Assembly: GCF_003007675.1 (NCBI RefSeq)
Contig: NZ_PXNP01000019.1
Location: 34,722 to 98,721 of the forward strand
DNA from: Marinobacter fuscus
GTDB taxonomy: Bacteria > Pseudomonadota > Gammaproteobacteria > Pseudomonadales > Oleiphilaceae
Direction: 5' to 3'
DNA: 64,000 nt
Shown: positions 55,204 to 63,684 of the stretch, piece by piece
Position numbering within the stretch: position 1 is the stretch's first letter
Layout: the number at the start of each line of letters is the position of its first letter
The notes under the pieces: model-generated
What the model saw: only the letters and a program-made list of their open reading frames with translations
Database searches by the model: none
What the model was told of the DNA's origin: nothing
Translations under genes and position numbers: made by a program

Positions 55204-55647
55204 ATGATTGACCGCAAGTTTATTGGCCACAAAATGCCGCAATTTTCGGTTGCTGTAGAAAAGGGACAGCTGTGCTTTTTTGCGAAAGCTACCGGGCAGA
55301 CTGACCCGGTTTACATTGACGAATCAGCGGCAAAGACAGCTGGCCACAGGGGTCTTCCGGTACCACCAACCTTCTTTTTCTGTCTGGAATCTGCATCTCC
55401 GGACAAGGATGCATTCAGAGACTTGCTCGGCCTTGATTACCGGAAGCTGCTCCATGGAGAGCAGAGTTTCACCTATCACGAGATGGCTTATGCAGGCGAT
55501 GTACTGACCTTTGAGCAAAGCGTCGAAGACATCTACGACAAAAAGAACGGACTCCTAGAGTTTGTGGTTCGCAAAACCACCGTTACCAACCAGCTGGGTA
55601 CTCACGTTGCCGATCTGCACAGCGTGACCGTGTCCCGCAATGGTTAA
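55204..55647 (+). CDS. MaoC-type hot-dog protein, N-terminal dehydratase-like (FAS1-type)
   Basis: A 147-residue protein from ATG 55204, 10 bases after the thiolase. It looks like the MaoC N-terminal-like half of R-specific hydratases: FFAKATGQTDPVYIDESAAK and GHRGLPVPPTFFF, then HGEQSFTYHEMAYAGDVL. It lacks the full catalytic Asp-His hydratase motif found in the next gene, so the two are likely a heterodimer as in ChsH1-ChsH2-like or HadAB-type pairs. Confidence 0.88.
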   Translation: MIDRKFIGHKMPQFSVAVEKGQLCFFAKATGQTDPVYIDESAAKTAGHRGLPVPPTFFFCLESASPDKDAFRDLLGLDYRKLLHGEQSFTYHEMAYAGDVLTFEQSVEDIYDKKNGLLEFVVRKTTVTNQLGTHVADLHSVTVSRNG

Positions 55648-55657
55648 GGAAACAGAG

Positions 55658-56083
55658 ATGACAGAAAAGCTTCAGCGTTTTGATGACATTCAGGTTGGTG
55701 ATCAGATTGCCAGCCTGAAACTGCCACCGATCTCCAGGCATACCCTCGCGCTTTATTGTGGAGCCTCGGGCGATCACAACCCGATCCACGTGGATTCGGA
55801 TTTTGCCAAGAGCGCAGGCATGCCAGATGTCTTTGCCCACGGCATGTTGTCGATGGCCTGGCTCGGCCGGCTACTGACCAACTGGGTACCACAGGAGGCC
55901 ATTCGCAGCTTTGGTGTCCGTTTCGTGTCCATTACCCAGATACACGACCAGATCACCTGCAAGGCGGAAGTCACTGAAAAATTCACAGTCGGGCATGAGA
56001 ACAGAATCCGCCTGGCCCTGAGCACTTGCGATCAGCAGGGACAAGCCAAACTCTCGGGCGATGCTGTAATTGCGCTGCAGTGA
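55658..56083 (+). CDS. MaoC-family enoyl-CoA hydratase subunit
   Basis: A 141-residue hot-dog protein from ATG 55658, preceded by AAGGAAACAGAG. It carries the hydratase 2 motif YCGASGDHNPIHVD with the Asp and His that form the catalytic pair, followed by FAHGMLSMAWLGRLL. It hydrates 2-enoyl-CoA to the 3-hydroxyacyl-CoA, probably with the product of the preceding gene. Confidence 0.93.
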   Translation: MTEKLQRFDDIQVGDQIASLKLPPISRHTLALYCGASGDHNPIHVDSDFAKSAGMPDVFAHGMLSMAWLGRLLTNWVPQEAIRSFGVRFVSITQIHDQITCKAEVTEKFTVGHENRIRLALSTCDQQGQAKLSGDAVIALQ

Positions 56084-56111
56084 TACTTAACTAACTCAGG
56101 AGACGATGTAC

Positions 56112-56939
56112 ATGACACAGAAACTTGCCGGAAAAGTTGCACTGATCACAGGTTCAGGCCGGGGCATCGGCCGCGAGATTGCATTAAAGCTAGCCAGCGA
56201 GGGTGCTCGCGTAGTGGTCAACGATCTTGACCAAGAACCTGCCCAACAGACCGTTGACGAAATTCGATCCTCTGGGGGCGAGGCTGTCGTCTGCACCGGC
56301 AGCGTTACTGAGACAGAGTTTGCTGACCGCTTTGTCAAAACCGCTCTCGATAGCTTTGGCGGCATCGACATCATCGTTAACAATGCCGGGTACACTTGGG
56401 ACAACGTTGTTCAGAAAATGTCAGACGAACAGTGGGAAGCCATTCTCTCCGTTCACCTGACCGCACCCTTTCGAATTCTGCGAGCTGCTTCCGGTTTTAT
56501 CCGTGAAGCCGCCAAGAAAGAAATTGAAGCCGGCACACCGGTCCACCGAAAGGTAGTGAACATTTCATCCACAGCTGGCGTTTACGGCAATGCAGGTCAG
56601 ATCAACTACGCCGCGGCGAAAGCCGGTGTAAACGGTATGACAAAGGCCATGGCAAAGGAGTGGGGGCGTTATAACGTCAACGTTAACAGTGTCGCTTTCG
56701 GCTTGATCATGACCCGTCTAACCGAATCCCCCGCAGATGCAGATGCCAGCATTGATATTGAAGGTAAGAAAATCAAGGTCGGCGTACGCCCTGAAATTCT
56801 GCAAATGGCGGAAAAAACCATTCCTCTTGGCCGCGGTGGCAAACCAGAGGAGGCTGCGGGTGCAGTCTACATGCTTTGTATTCCAGAATCCGATTATGTC
56901 AGTGGTCAGGTACTTGTGTGCGCCGGAGGAAAACCCTAA
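56112..56939 (+). CDS. short-chain dehydrogenase/reductase
   Basis: AGGAG at 56098-56102 is well spaced from ATG 56112 (275 residues); ATG 56106 is too close. NAD(P)-binding GSGRGIGREIA, NNAGYTWDN, Ser in VVNISSTAGVYG and the Tyr-x3-Lys in INYAAAKAGVNG are all present. An Asp after the second strand (VVVNDLDQEP) favours NAD. In this operon it should oxidise the 3-hydroxyacyl-CoA between MaoC hydration and thiolysis. Confidence 0.94.
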   Translation: MTQKLAGKVALITGSGRGIGREIALKLASEGARVVVNDLDQEPAQQTVDEIRSSGGEAVVCTGSVTETEFADRFVKTALDSFGGIDIIVNNAGYTWDNVVQKMSDEQWEAILSVHLTAPFRILRAASGFIREAAKKEIEAGTPVHRKVVNISSTAGVYGNAGQINYAAAKAGVNGMTKAMAKEWGRYNVNVNSVAFGLIMTRLTESPADADASIDIEGKKIKVGVRPEILQMAEKTIPLGRGGKPEEAAGAVYMLCIPESDYVSGQVLVCAGGKP

Positions 56940-56967
56940 AAAGCCGCTTTAATCAGATCATTATAAT

Positions 56968-56995
56968 TGCACCACCGGGCTCTCCTGGCGGTGCA
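56968..56995 (+). terminator. hairpin after the SDR gene
   Basis: TGCACCACCGGG (56968-56979) and CCTGGCGGTGCA (56984-56995) pair with one mismatch and one G-T around CTCT. It is 28 bases after the stop and lacks a T-run. Confidence 0.5.
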
Positions 56996-57105
56996 CAGAA
57001 TTGCCAATCAAGTTCATCGCATCTGTCATTGGTCTCCTCATCCGCTCTACCTAGACTGATGTTCCGGGTGCAAGCCAAAACACAACAATAAACTGAGGTT
57101 ATAAA

Positions 57106-57349
57106 ATGAAATCCCTAAGCCGTCTGGCACTCCCAAAGGTATTTTCCGTACTCACACTGTCACTGGCTCTAGCCTCTGGCCTGAATGCAGCTGATGTAGA
57201 TGCCAGAACCTTGAATTTTTCTACACCGGCACCCCCAACCGACCGTCCGACCAATGACGCGCTACTCTGGTGGGCGGATGAAGTGGAAAAGCGCACCGAG
57301 GGCTCTGTCAGCATCAAAATCCACTGGCTCCAGAGTCTGGTCAAATATA
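57106..57349 (+). pseudogene. 5' part of a TRAP binding-protein gene (dctP), cut by IS21-family element
   Basis: ATG 57106 with GAGG upstream begins a DctP-type protein: signal peptide, then DARTLNFSTPAPPTDRPTND and SIKIHWLQSLVKY, closely matching the N-terminus of the broken gene at 52853. The match ends at about 57345-57350 where the IS21-like end begins. Only about 80 codons remain. The missing 3' part is not found in the rest of the window. Confidence 0.88.
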
Positions 57350-57354
57350 TGCGT

Positions 57355-57395
57355 ATTCCGGCGAACGTGACCGGTCATTCCGGGGATCGTGACCG
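57355..57395 (+). repeat. IS21 terminal direct repeats
   Basis: Two 19-mers starting at 57355 and 57377, 17 of 19 matching, spaced 22 bases: the multiple transposase-binding sites of IS21 ends. Confidence 0.8.
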
Positions 57396-57442
57396 ATTTG
57401 CACACGGCCATCACGCTGGAGTCGATTTTGTACTCTGAGCGG

Positions 57443-58198
57443 TCACGATGGGTCAACCGATTCCGTCTTTTGTGTTTTCGCTTTTCGCAGTGATTCTCCC
57501 TTCAGATTGAGCCGGTGAGCGCCGTGCAGGAGCCGGTCCAGGATGGCGTCGGCGAGCGTGGCGGAGCCGATGTAATCGTGCCAATGCTCCGTTGGTAACT
57601 GGCTGGCAATGAGCGTTGAGCCCCTGCCGTGGCGGTCCTCAATCACTTCCATCAGATCCTGTCGCTGTTGTGCGGTGACCTTCTGCATGCCCCAGTCGTC
57701 CAGGATCAACAAGTCGGTTTTCAGCAGCTGGATCATCAGGCGGGCGTAGCTGCCATCGCCGTGGGCGATGCGCAGTTGTTCGAACAGGCGCGGTACTCGC
57801 AGGTAGCGAACCGAGAGCCCCTGCCGGCAGGCCTGGTTGCCCAGGGCGCACGCCAGCCAGGTCTTTCCGCAACCGGTCGGGCCGGTGATGCACAGGTTCA
57901 GGGATTGGCGGATCCAGTCACAGCTGGCCAGTCCGGCCATGCGAGAGCGCTCCAGCCCTCTCGGGTGGTGGTAGTCGATGTCTTCAATGCAGGCCGGCAC
58001 ACGCAGACGGGCGGCCTTGAGCAGCCGCTCCAGTCGCCGGTTTTCGCGGTGCATTACTTCGCGATCTACTAGCAGGGCCAGACGCTCCTCGAACGCCAGG
58101 TCGTGGGTTTCGGGCTGCGCCCGCTGTTGTTCCAGGGCATCGCACATGCCGGTCAGTTTGAGCTGTCGCAGGGTATCGAGGGTGTTGTGAGTCAACAT
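57443..58198 (-). CDS. istB: IS21-family helper ATPase IstB
   Basis: A 251-residue AAA+ ATPase with Walker A GPTGCGKTW (residues 106-114) and Walker B DLLILDDWG, full length for IstB. It helps IstA choose the target DNA. It lies 14 bases after istA. Confidence 0.96.
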   Translation of the reverse strand: MLTHNTLDTLRQLKLTGMCDALEQQRAQPETHDLAFEERLALLVDREVMHRENRRLERLLKAARLRVPACIEDIDYHHPRGLERSRMAGLASCDWIRQSLNLCITGPTGCGKTWLACALGNQACRQGLSVRYLRVPRLFEQLRIAHGDGSYARLMIQLLKTDLLILDDWGMQKVTAQQRQDLMEVIEDRHGRGSTLIASQLPTEHWHDYIGSATLADAILDRLLHGAHRLNLKGESLRKAKTQKTESVDPS

Positions 58199-58212
58199 CA
58201 GTGTCTCCGGGA

Positions 58213-59757
58213 TCAGTGGTAGTAATGGGGGCCGCGAACGTTGGTGTGTACTGGCAGATCGGCCAGCTCTGGTTCTTCCTCGGTCAGGGGAAGAGGCAGT
58301 TGATCCAGCCCCTGCTTCAGGATTGAGCTGATGCTCTGGTAGCTGGCCGAGTTGATGGCCAGTGCTCGGCTACAAGCCTGCTCCAGGCGGTCACGGCTGT
58401 AGCGGCGACTGAGGTTCAGCAGACCCAGGCATGCTCGGTAACCATGCTCCGGATGAGGGCGATCCTTAAGCTGTCGCTGTACCACGTCGAGCGTGGCGGG
58501 ACCGATGTCCGTGGCCCAGTTCAGGAACCGCCCGGGAGACCAGTTCTGATGGACCTGGTGGGACTTGGGCATGTGCTCGGTCAGGGTGACGAAGCGGCTC
58601 TTGCCGTGGCGCGGATGCAACGCTACCCGCTGGCCCTTGTGCATGACTTCCACGGCGGTGTCGGTCACCCGTACATCCAGCTTCACGCCCACGAGAGCGT
58701 GAGGCACGCTGTACAGCCGTTTGTCGATCTCGATGTGGTAGTCGATGCCCGGTCGTGCCTTACGCCACTCGGCATAGACGTAGCGCGTTGCCGGCAGTGG
58801 CTTCAGCGCGGGTCGGTCCAGCGCTTCGAACAGGCTCTGGCGGCTCTCGGAGCGCCCCTGGAACGGGCGCTGGTTCAGTGCCGGTAGCAGGTCTGCAATC
58901 GCCGAGTTCAGTTCGGCCAGTGAGAAGAACGTTCGGTGCCGCAACCGGGCCAGGATCCAGCGTTCAACCAGCAGCACAGCGGCTTCAGCCTTTGCTTTGT
59001 CCTTGGGCTTGTAGGGGCGTGCCGGCAACACCGCCGTCTGGTAATGGGCGGCCAGTTCCGCGTAGGTCTCGTTGATCCGGGGAGTGTATCGGTCTGCCTT
59101 GGTGACCGCTGCCTTGAGATTGTCCGGAACCAGCAGTTCCGGCACCCCACCGTAGAACGCTAGCATCCGCTGGTGGGAGGCGATCCAGTCCGGCAGGCTC
59201 TGGCTCCAGGTGGCCTCGGCGAAGGTATAGCTGGACGCGCCCAGCACGGCCACAAAGACCTGGGCCTTACGCATCTCACCGGTGTTGCGGTCCACCACCA
59301 GCACGGTGGGGCCACAGTAGTCGATAAAAATCTTTTCCCCGGCCCGATGAACCTGGCTCATGCTGCGTCTCTGCCGACCTCGCCAGAGCCGGTAGTGATG
59401 GCAGAACTGGCTGTATCGTCGGGCTTTGTCGCCGTGGCGTTCCACGTACTCGGCCCATAGCAGTTGCAGGGTCACGCCCTTGGTCTTCAGCTCCTGATGG
59501 ACCTGGAAGTAGTCGGGCTCGGCAAAGCGAGATGGGGGCGTCTTGGCCGGGAACAGCTGGGTTTCCAGCCGAGCTTCGTCCGTGCCTTCCGGCAACGGCC
59601 AGGTGAGGCCCTGCGCGGTGGCCAGGCTGACGTACTTGCCTACCACGCCCTTGGAGAGGCCGCAGGCACGGGCAATGCGCTCATGGCTCAGGCCCGCTTC
59701 GTACTTGAGGCGCAAGACCTCGATGATTTGTCGCATGGAAATCCTCGCTGCCGGCAT
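58213..59757 (-). CDS. istA: IS21-family transposase IstA
   Basis: A 514-residue DDE transposase: N-terminal helix-turn-helix (MRQIIEVLRLKYEAGLSHER), catalytic core with IFIDYCGPTVLV (first Asp), PELLVPDNLKAAV (second Asp) and KDKAKAEAAVLLVERW (Glu region), and a C-terminal tail to YYH. It reads intact, but the element's far end is missing, so it may act only on other copies. Confidence 0.95.
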   Translation of the reverse strand: MPAARISMRQIIEVLRLKYEAGLSHERIARACGLSKGVVGKYVSLATAQGLTWPLPEGTDEARLETQLFPAKTPPSRFAEPDYFQVHQELKTKGVTLQLLWAEYVERHGDKARRYSQFCHHYRLWRGRQRRSMSQVHRAGEKIFIDYCGPTVLVVDRNTGEMRKAQVFVAVLGASSYTFAEATWSQSLPDWIASHQRMLAFYGGVPELLVPDNLKAAVTKADRYTPRINETYAELAAHYQTAVLPARPYKPKDKAKAEAAVLLVERWILARLRHRTFFSLAELNSAIADLLPALNQRPFQGRSESRQSLFEALDRPALKPLPATRYVYAEWRKARPGIDYHIEIDKRLYSVPHALVGVKLDVRVTDTAVEVMHKGQRVALHPRHGKSRFVTLTEHMPKSHQVHQNWSPGRFLNWATDIGPATLDVVQRQLKDRPHPEHGYRACLGLLNLSRRYSRDRLEQACSRALAINSASYQSISSILKQGLDQLPLPLTEEEPELADLPVHTNVRGPHYYH

Positions 59758-59849
59758 CCGCCTTTCCTCGTGATGAAAAAGAAACGGGTATGCCCCCCTC
59801 TGGCAGGATAGTTGGCACTACTTAATTTTTAACCAGTTGGGCGGTTCAG

Positions 59850-60359
59850 GTGTTGATAGTGCCTCGCTATTCCGAAGAACGTAAAGCCGCCGTGCTGGCG
59901 AAGTTATCGCCGCCTCATAGTATGACCGTTGCTGCTTTGGCGCGGCAGGAAGGCATTTCGGATCAAACCCTTTACAATTGGCGGACACAAGCCAGAGATG
60001 AAGGACGCCCGGTGCCCGGTTCCAAAGCCAAGTCAGACCAGTGGTCAGCAGAAGCAAAGCTGGCAACCGTGATTGAGACAGCCGCGCTGTCCGAAGAAGA
60101 ACTCAGCCAGTACTGCCGGGAAAAAGGGCTTTACCCTGAGCAAGTCCGGCGCTGGAAAGAAGAGTCCCTGCAAGGCTTCCAGCGCAGTGCCGAGCGGGAA
60201 AAGCAACTTCGCAAAAAGAGTCAGTCAGACCAGAAGCAGATCAAGAAACTTGAGCGTGAATTGCGCCACAAGGAAAAGGCTTTGGCCGAAACCGCTGCAC
60301 TGCTGGTGCTGCGAAAAAAGCTGGATGCGCTCTGGGAAAACGACAACGAGGACGACTAA
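59850..60359 (+). CDS. IS3-family transposase OrfA
   Basis: A 169-residue protein from GTG 59850 (or GTG 59859). It has a helix-turn-helix (MTVAALARQEGISDQTLYNW), a second HTH-like part (EELSQYCREKGLYPEQVRRW) and a coiled coil (QKQIKKLERELRHKEKALAE) leading to LLVLRKKLDALW. It is longer than most OrfA proteins (about 90-120). A slippery A6G near its end allows production of OrfAB. Confidence 0.92.
   Translation: MLIVPRYSEERKAAVLAKLSPPHSMTVAALARQEGISDQTLYNWRTQARDEGRPVPGSKAKSDQWSAEAKLATVIETAALSEEELSQYCREKGLYPEQVRRWKEESLQGFQRSAEREKQLRKKSQSDQKQIKKLERELRHKEKALAETAALLVLRKKLDALWENDNEDD
60314..60320 (+). promoter_or_regulatory. programmed -1 frameshift site AAAAAAG
   Basis: The heptamer is in the phase A AAA AAG in the orfA frame (codons cga aaa aag). 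After a -1 slip the frame stays open through the orfA stop (KKAGCALGKRQRG...) and joins orfB at M 60383. This is the known IS3-family way of making the OrfAB transposase. Confidence 0.85.
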
Positions 60360-60382
60360 CCTCGGTCCCTGAGCGCAGGGTA

Positions 60383-60804
60383 ATGATCAACCTGATTCAG
60401 GAAGCCATGAGCGCCGGAGCCCGGCTGTTCAAGGCCTGTGGAGAAGCTGGCATTGGCTTGCGTACCTATCGCCGCTGGTTCCGTGAAGGCGAGGTTCAGC
60501 CCGATAAGCGCCCGGACGCTGTGCGCCCCAGGCCGGCCAACAAGCTCAGTGAAGCAGAGCGCCAGCAAATCCTGTCGACCTGTAACTCGGCCCGCTATGA
60601 GAGCCTGCCGCCGTCTCAAATCGTGCCATCGCTGATAGACGAGGGGCTGTACCTGGCCTCGGAGTCGTCGTTCTACCGGATACTCAAAGCCCACAACCAG
60701 TTGAACCATCGGGGACAAAGCCTCGCACCGCAGCGGTCCCGGGAAGCGACCACACATCATGCCTCCGGCCCGTGTGAGGTGTGGTGCTGGGACATTACCT
60801 ACTG
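60383..60804 (+). CDS. IS3-family transposase OrfB, exon 1 (before the intron)
   Basis: This frame encodes the N-terminal part of OrfB, including TYRRWFREGEVQPDKRPD and an HTH_21-type segment (SLPPSQIVPSLIDEGLYLAS), up to the first catalytic Asp in CEVWCWDITY. At 60805 the group II intron begins; without splicing the frame stops at 60877. Expression as OrfAB depends on the frameshift at 60314. Confidence 0.9.
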
Positions 60805-61463
60805 GTGTGCCCGGAGTCCAGGGCGAGCATGGAAGCTCAAATGGACCACGAGTCTATCTGGAATATTGAACCGGTAATTCAGGAGGAAGTAACCAATCAA
60901 TCCCACCCACTGTGAGGGTGGTGAGCCTGAGCGGCAGTGACCTGCGGTATGCCCGCAGGGTGATGTAACCCGCTGACAACGGGGATTGAGGCGAGGTCAC
61001 TAAGCCAAGATGATCCTCAAGGCTGAGTGCTGAAAGGCTGAAGAACATGAACCCATTCATCCGCCTCTGTGGGTTGAAATGTCACCACGGCTTACGTGAC
61101 CTGATAAGCCGTACGGGAAGGTTGGGCAGCATGACGCATAGGCGCTGCCAAACGAAGAAGTCCAAATTGGTAGCTCGGGCTTCGGTTCAGCAGTATCCAT
61201 CACAGATTGGACTGCTGCTTCCTGTCAACTTGCGGCAAGCAAGGGTAAAGAGTGCGATGGGCAGCCTCCTCAGCATGCTGGAGTCCAGATAGGTAAACCG
61301 GGGAAGGTCAATATTGGATGCCAAGGGGGCATGACCCCGATGCCAAGTTGACTGGCGGAGCTCCCGTAGTAGTCCGCGATGGGGAAAGCCCATTACATGG
61401 CGAAGGGGAGCAGTTTAAACGTGTTTGCCAAGCAAACTACCTGACCAAACAAGGTGAAGACCT

Positions 61464-62987
61464 TTGATAATCAGCGAAATGCAACGCAAGCTAGCGACCT
61501 GGACAACAACCGACCCCACCCGCCGGGTGGACAGGTTGTTGCGCCTGATAGCACAGCCTGACTGGCTCGCAGAAGCGGCTCGGGTCACTCTGTCTTCCAA
61601 AGGGGCAAACACGCCCGGGATAGACGGAGAGATCAAGCTGACTGTGCAGGACAGGCTGCCGGCTATTCTTCAACAGATCAGGAGTGATTTACTCTCCGAT
61701 GTTTACCAGCCGTTACAGGCCCGAAGGGTGTATATCCCAAAGGCCAACGGCAAGCAACGACCACTGGGTATCCCGACCCTACGCGACCGCATCGTTCAAC
61801 GGGCCATGTTAATGGCGATGGAGCCCATGTGGGAGAGCGACTTCCATACGCTCTCCTACGGGTTCCGACCGGAGCGGAGCGTTCATCACGCGATCCGTAC
61901 AGTGAAACTGCAACTGACGGACAATAAGGAAACGCGCGGACGCTGGGTCATTGAAGGGGATCTGTCCAGCTACTTTGATACCGTGCATCACCGGCTTCTG
62001 ATGAAAGCTGTACGTCGCAGAATCAGGGACCGACGGTTCCTGAACCTTCTCTGGCGATTCATAAAAGCCGGTCATATTGATGCAGGTCTTTTCCGGGCAG
62101 CAAGTGAGGGCGTACCTCAGGGCGGTGTTATATCGCCACTGCTATCGAATATCATGTTGCATGAGTTCGATCAGTACCTGAATAGGCGCTACCTCGGCAA
62201 AAAGGCCCGAAAGGATCGATGGTACTGGAACCACAGTATCCGAATCGGTCGAAGCTCAGCCATCCGAGAGAACCGACAATGGAAGCCAGCCGTCGCCTAC
62301 TGCCGCTATGCCGATGACTTTGTGGTTATCGTCAAGGGCACCAAAGCCCAGGCAGAGGCGATTAGAGAAGAATGCCGGGAGATGCTGGAAGGAACTCTCA
62401 AGCTGACACTGAACATGGATAAGACCAAGATTACCCATGTGAATGACGGCTTCGTGTTCCTGGGGCATCGCATCATCCGCAAGCGGAGCCGCTATGGCGA
62501 CATGCGGGTGGTGACGACAATCCCCCGGGATAAGGCACGTAACTTTGCAGCATCTTTAACCGCCAAGCTGTCAGGCAATTATAGTGAAAGCAAAATCGAC
62601 ATGGTCGAATCCATCAACCGAAAGCTGAAAGGCTGGGCGGCGTTCTACCAGTTCGTCGATTACAAAGCGAAAGTCTTCAGCTACATCGATGGTGTCGTGT
62701 TCTGGAAACTGGCCCATTGGCTGGGCCGCAAATATCGCTCCCGGCTCAAACCGCTGATGCGTCATTGGTTCAAAGCCCCGGCTTCAGGTCAAAGTAAGAC
62801 TTGGGTGCTGTATGGCAAAACCAATCAGGGGCTATTTAGTGGCGCCATCCTGTACCGACTCGTCGGTCACGGGAAAAAGCGATTCCGTTGGCGTCTTCCA
62901 GAGGGTAATCCCTACCTGAGGACAGAGTCCAGAAACACGTGGACCTCTCGCTTTCCCGAAGTTGCTATGGCCTTCGCCAGCGTTTAA
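61464..62987 (+). CDS. ltrA: group II intron reverse transcriptase/maturase
   Basis: A 507-residue intron-encoded protein. It may start at TTG 61464 (AAGGTG upstream) or ATG 61479. Reverse transcriptase blocks: GANTPGIDG (RT1), RRVYIPKANGKQRPLGIPTL (RT2), EGDLSSYFDT (RT3), SEGVPQGGVISPLLSNI (RT4), CRYADDFVVI (RT5, catalytic YADD) and FLGHRI (RT7). A maturase (X) domain follows (KLKGWAAFYQ). No paired cysteines or H-N-H endonuclease motif are visible at the C-terminus, so it is probably an endonuclease-less type. It helps splicing and reverse transcribes the intron into new sites. Confidence 0.95.
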   Translation: MIISEMQRKLATWTTTDPTRRVDRLLRLIAQPDWLAEAARVTLSSKGANTPGIDGEIKLTVQDRLPAILQQIRSDLLSDVYQPLQARRVYIPKANGKQRPLGIPTLRDRIVQRAMLMAMEPMWESDFHTLSYGFRPERSVHHAIRTVKLQLTDNKETRGRWVIEGDLSSYFDTVHHRLLMKAVRRRIRDRRFLNLLWRFIKAGHIDAGLFRAASEGVPQGGVISPLLSNIMLHEFDQYLNRRYLGKKARKDRWYWNHSIRIGRSSAIRENRQWKPAVAYCRYADDFVVIVKGTKAQAEAIREECREMLEGTLKLTLNMDKTKITHVNDGFVFLGHRIIRKRSRYGDMRVVTTIPRDKARNFAASLTAKLSGNYSESKIDMVESINRKLKGWAAFYQFVDYKAKVFSYIDGVVFWKLAHWLGRKYRSRLKPLMRHWFKAPASGQSKTWVLYGKTNQGLFSGAILYRLVGHGKKRFRWRLPEGNPYLRTESRNTWTSRFPEVAMAFASV

Positions 62988-62992
62988 GCGGA

Positions 62993-63028
62993 GAGCCGGA
63001 TGCGCTGAAAGGTGCACGTCCGGTTCGG
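62993..63028 (+). ncRNA. group II intron domain V
   Basis: A 36-base hairpin with the conserved AGC triad and GAAA tetraloop: GAGCCGGATGCGCTGAAAGG at the 5' side, then TGCACGTCCGGTTCGG. It starts 5 bases after the maturase stop, the usual place, and is the catalytic centre of the ribozyme. Confidence 0.9.
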
Positions 63029-63077
63029 AGAGGAGAGGCAGGGAGATAGTTCGACTACGCCCTGCCTCTTACTCTAC

Positions 63078-63684
63078 CGCTTCAACCGTGCGTGGGCAGT
63101 TCTATTACTTGTACATGTTTGAAGACGTATACAGCCGCAAGATCGTGGGTTACGAAGTCTACGAGACTGAGAGCGGCGACTATGCTGCAGGGCTGTTTCA
63201 GCGTTGCCTGCTGCGAGAGCAGTGCCTCCACCGGCCTCTGGTGCTGCACTCGGATAACGGAGCCCCGATGAAGGCGCAGACGATGAAAGCAAAGCTGGAA
63301 GAGCTGGGTGTCCTGCCGTCTTACAGTCGACCCCGGGTTAGTAATGACAACGCGTTCTCGGAGTCCCTGTTCCGGACTCTGAAATACCGCCCGGGATGGC
63401 CTTCATCGGGATTTAACAGCCTGGAGGAAGCCCGGCGCTGGGTCGACCGCTTCGTCAACTGGTACAACCATGAGCACAAGCACAGCAAGCTGCGGTTCGT
63501 AACACCGCATGAGCGCCACAGTGGTGAGGACGCCGCTATCCTCGCCCAGCGTCAGCGGGTTCTGGAGCAGGCAAAAAAGAGAACTCCAGGTCGATGGGGC
63601 CGTCGCCCCATCAGGAATTGTGAGCCCGTCGGCTCAACCACGTTGAATTCGGAAAAGCGAGTGGTAGAGAAAGGCGTCGCTTAA
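63078..63684 (+). CDS. IS3-family transposase OrfB, exon 2 (after the intron)
   Basis: From the intron border the frame continues the rve/DDE core: TVRGQFYYLYMFEDVYSRKI, second Asp in LHSDNGAPMKAQT, and Glu in NDNAFSESLFRTLKYRPG, then FVNWYNHEHKHSKLRFVTP, ending in a basic tail. With exon 1 it completes the catalytic triad. A separate translation start inside exon 2 is unlikely to give activity. Confidence 0.9.

Larger units (their letters stand above)
57350..59806 (-). mobile_element. IS21-family insertion sequence, distal end missing
   Basis: The left end begins near TGCGTATTCCGG (57350) and carries the multiple terminal repeats of IS21: ATTCCGGCGAACGTGACCG (57355-57373) and ATTCCGGGGATCGTGACCG (57377-57395), and an inverted CGGTCACGAT at 57440. 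istB and istA follow on the minus strand. Beyond istA only about 50 bases remain before the IS3-family end, and no matching terminal repeat is seen there or after 63708. The far end was probably lost when the IS3 arrived. Confidence 0.85.
60805..63077 (+). other. group II intron, complete, with maturase gene
   Basis: The 5' end GTGTG fits the GUGYG rule and the 3' end ...CTCTAC fits the AY rule. Domain V is at 62993-63028 (GAGCCGGATGCGCTGAAAGG ... CGTCCGGTTCGG with the GAAA tetraloop), followed by a domain VI hairpin (GAGGCAGGG/CCTGCCTC with A bulge region). Joining 60804 to 63078 restores the transposase frame exactly: codon TG+C, then ASTVRGQFYYLY. The 659 bases before the maturase gene (60805-61463) are the structured RNA domains I-IV and carry no other gene. 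Confidence 0.92.

Noticed and set aside
61286..61295. CAGATAGGTA in the intron as EBS1
   Set aside because: TAGGTAA pairs with TTACCTA of exon 1, but that stretch ends three bases before the splice site and an extra A breaks pairing with the last bases; not a convincing EBS1-IBS1.
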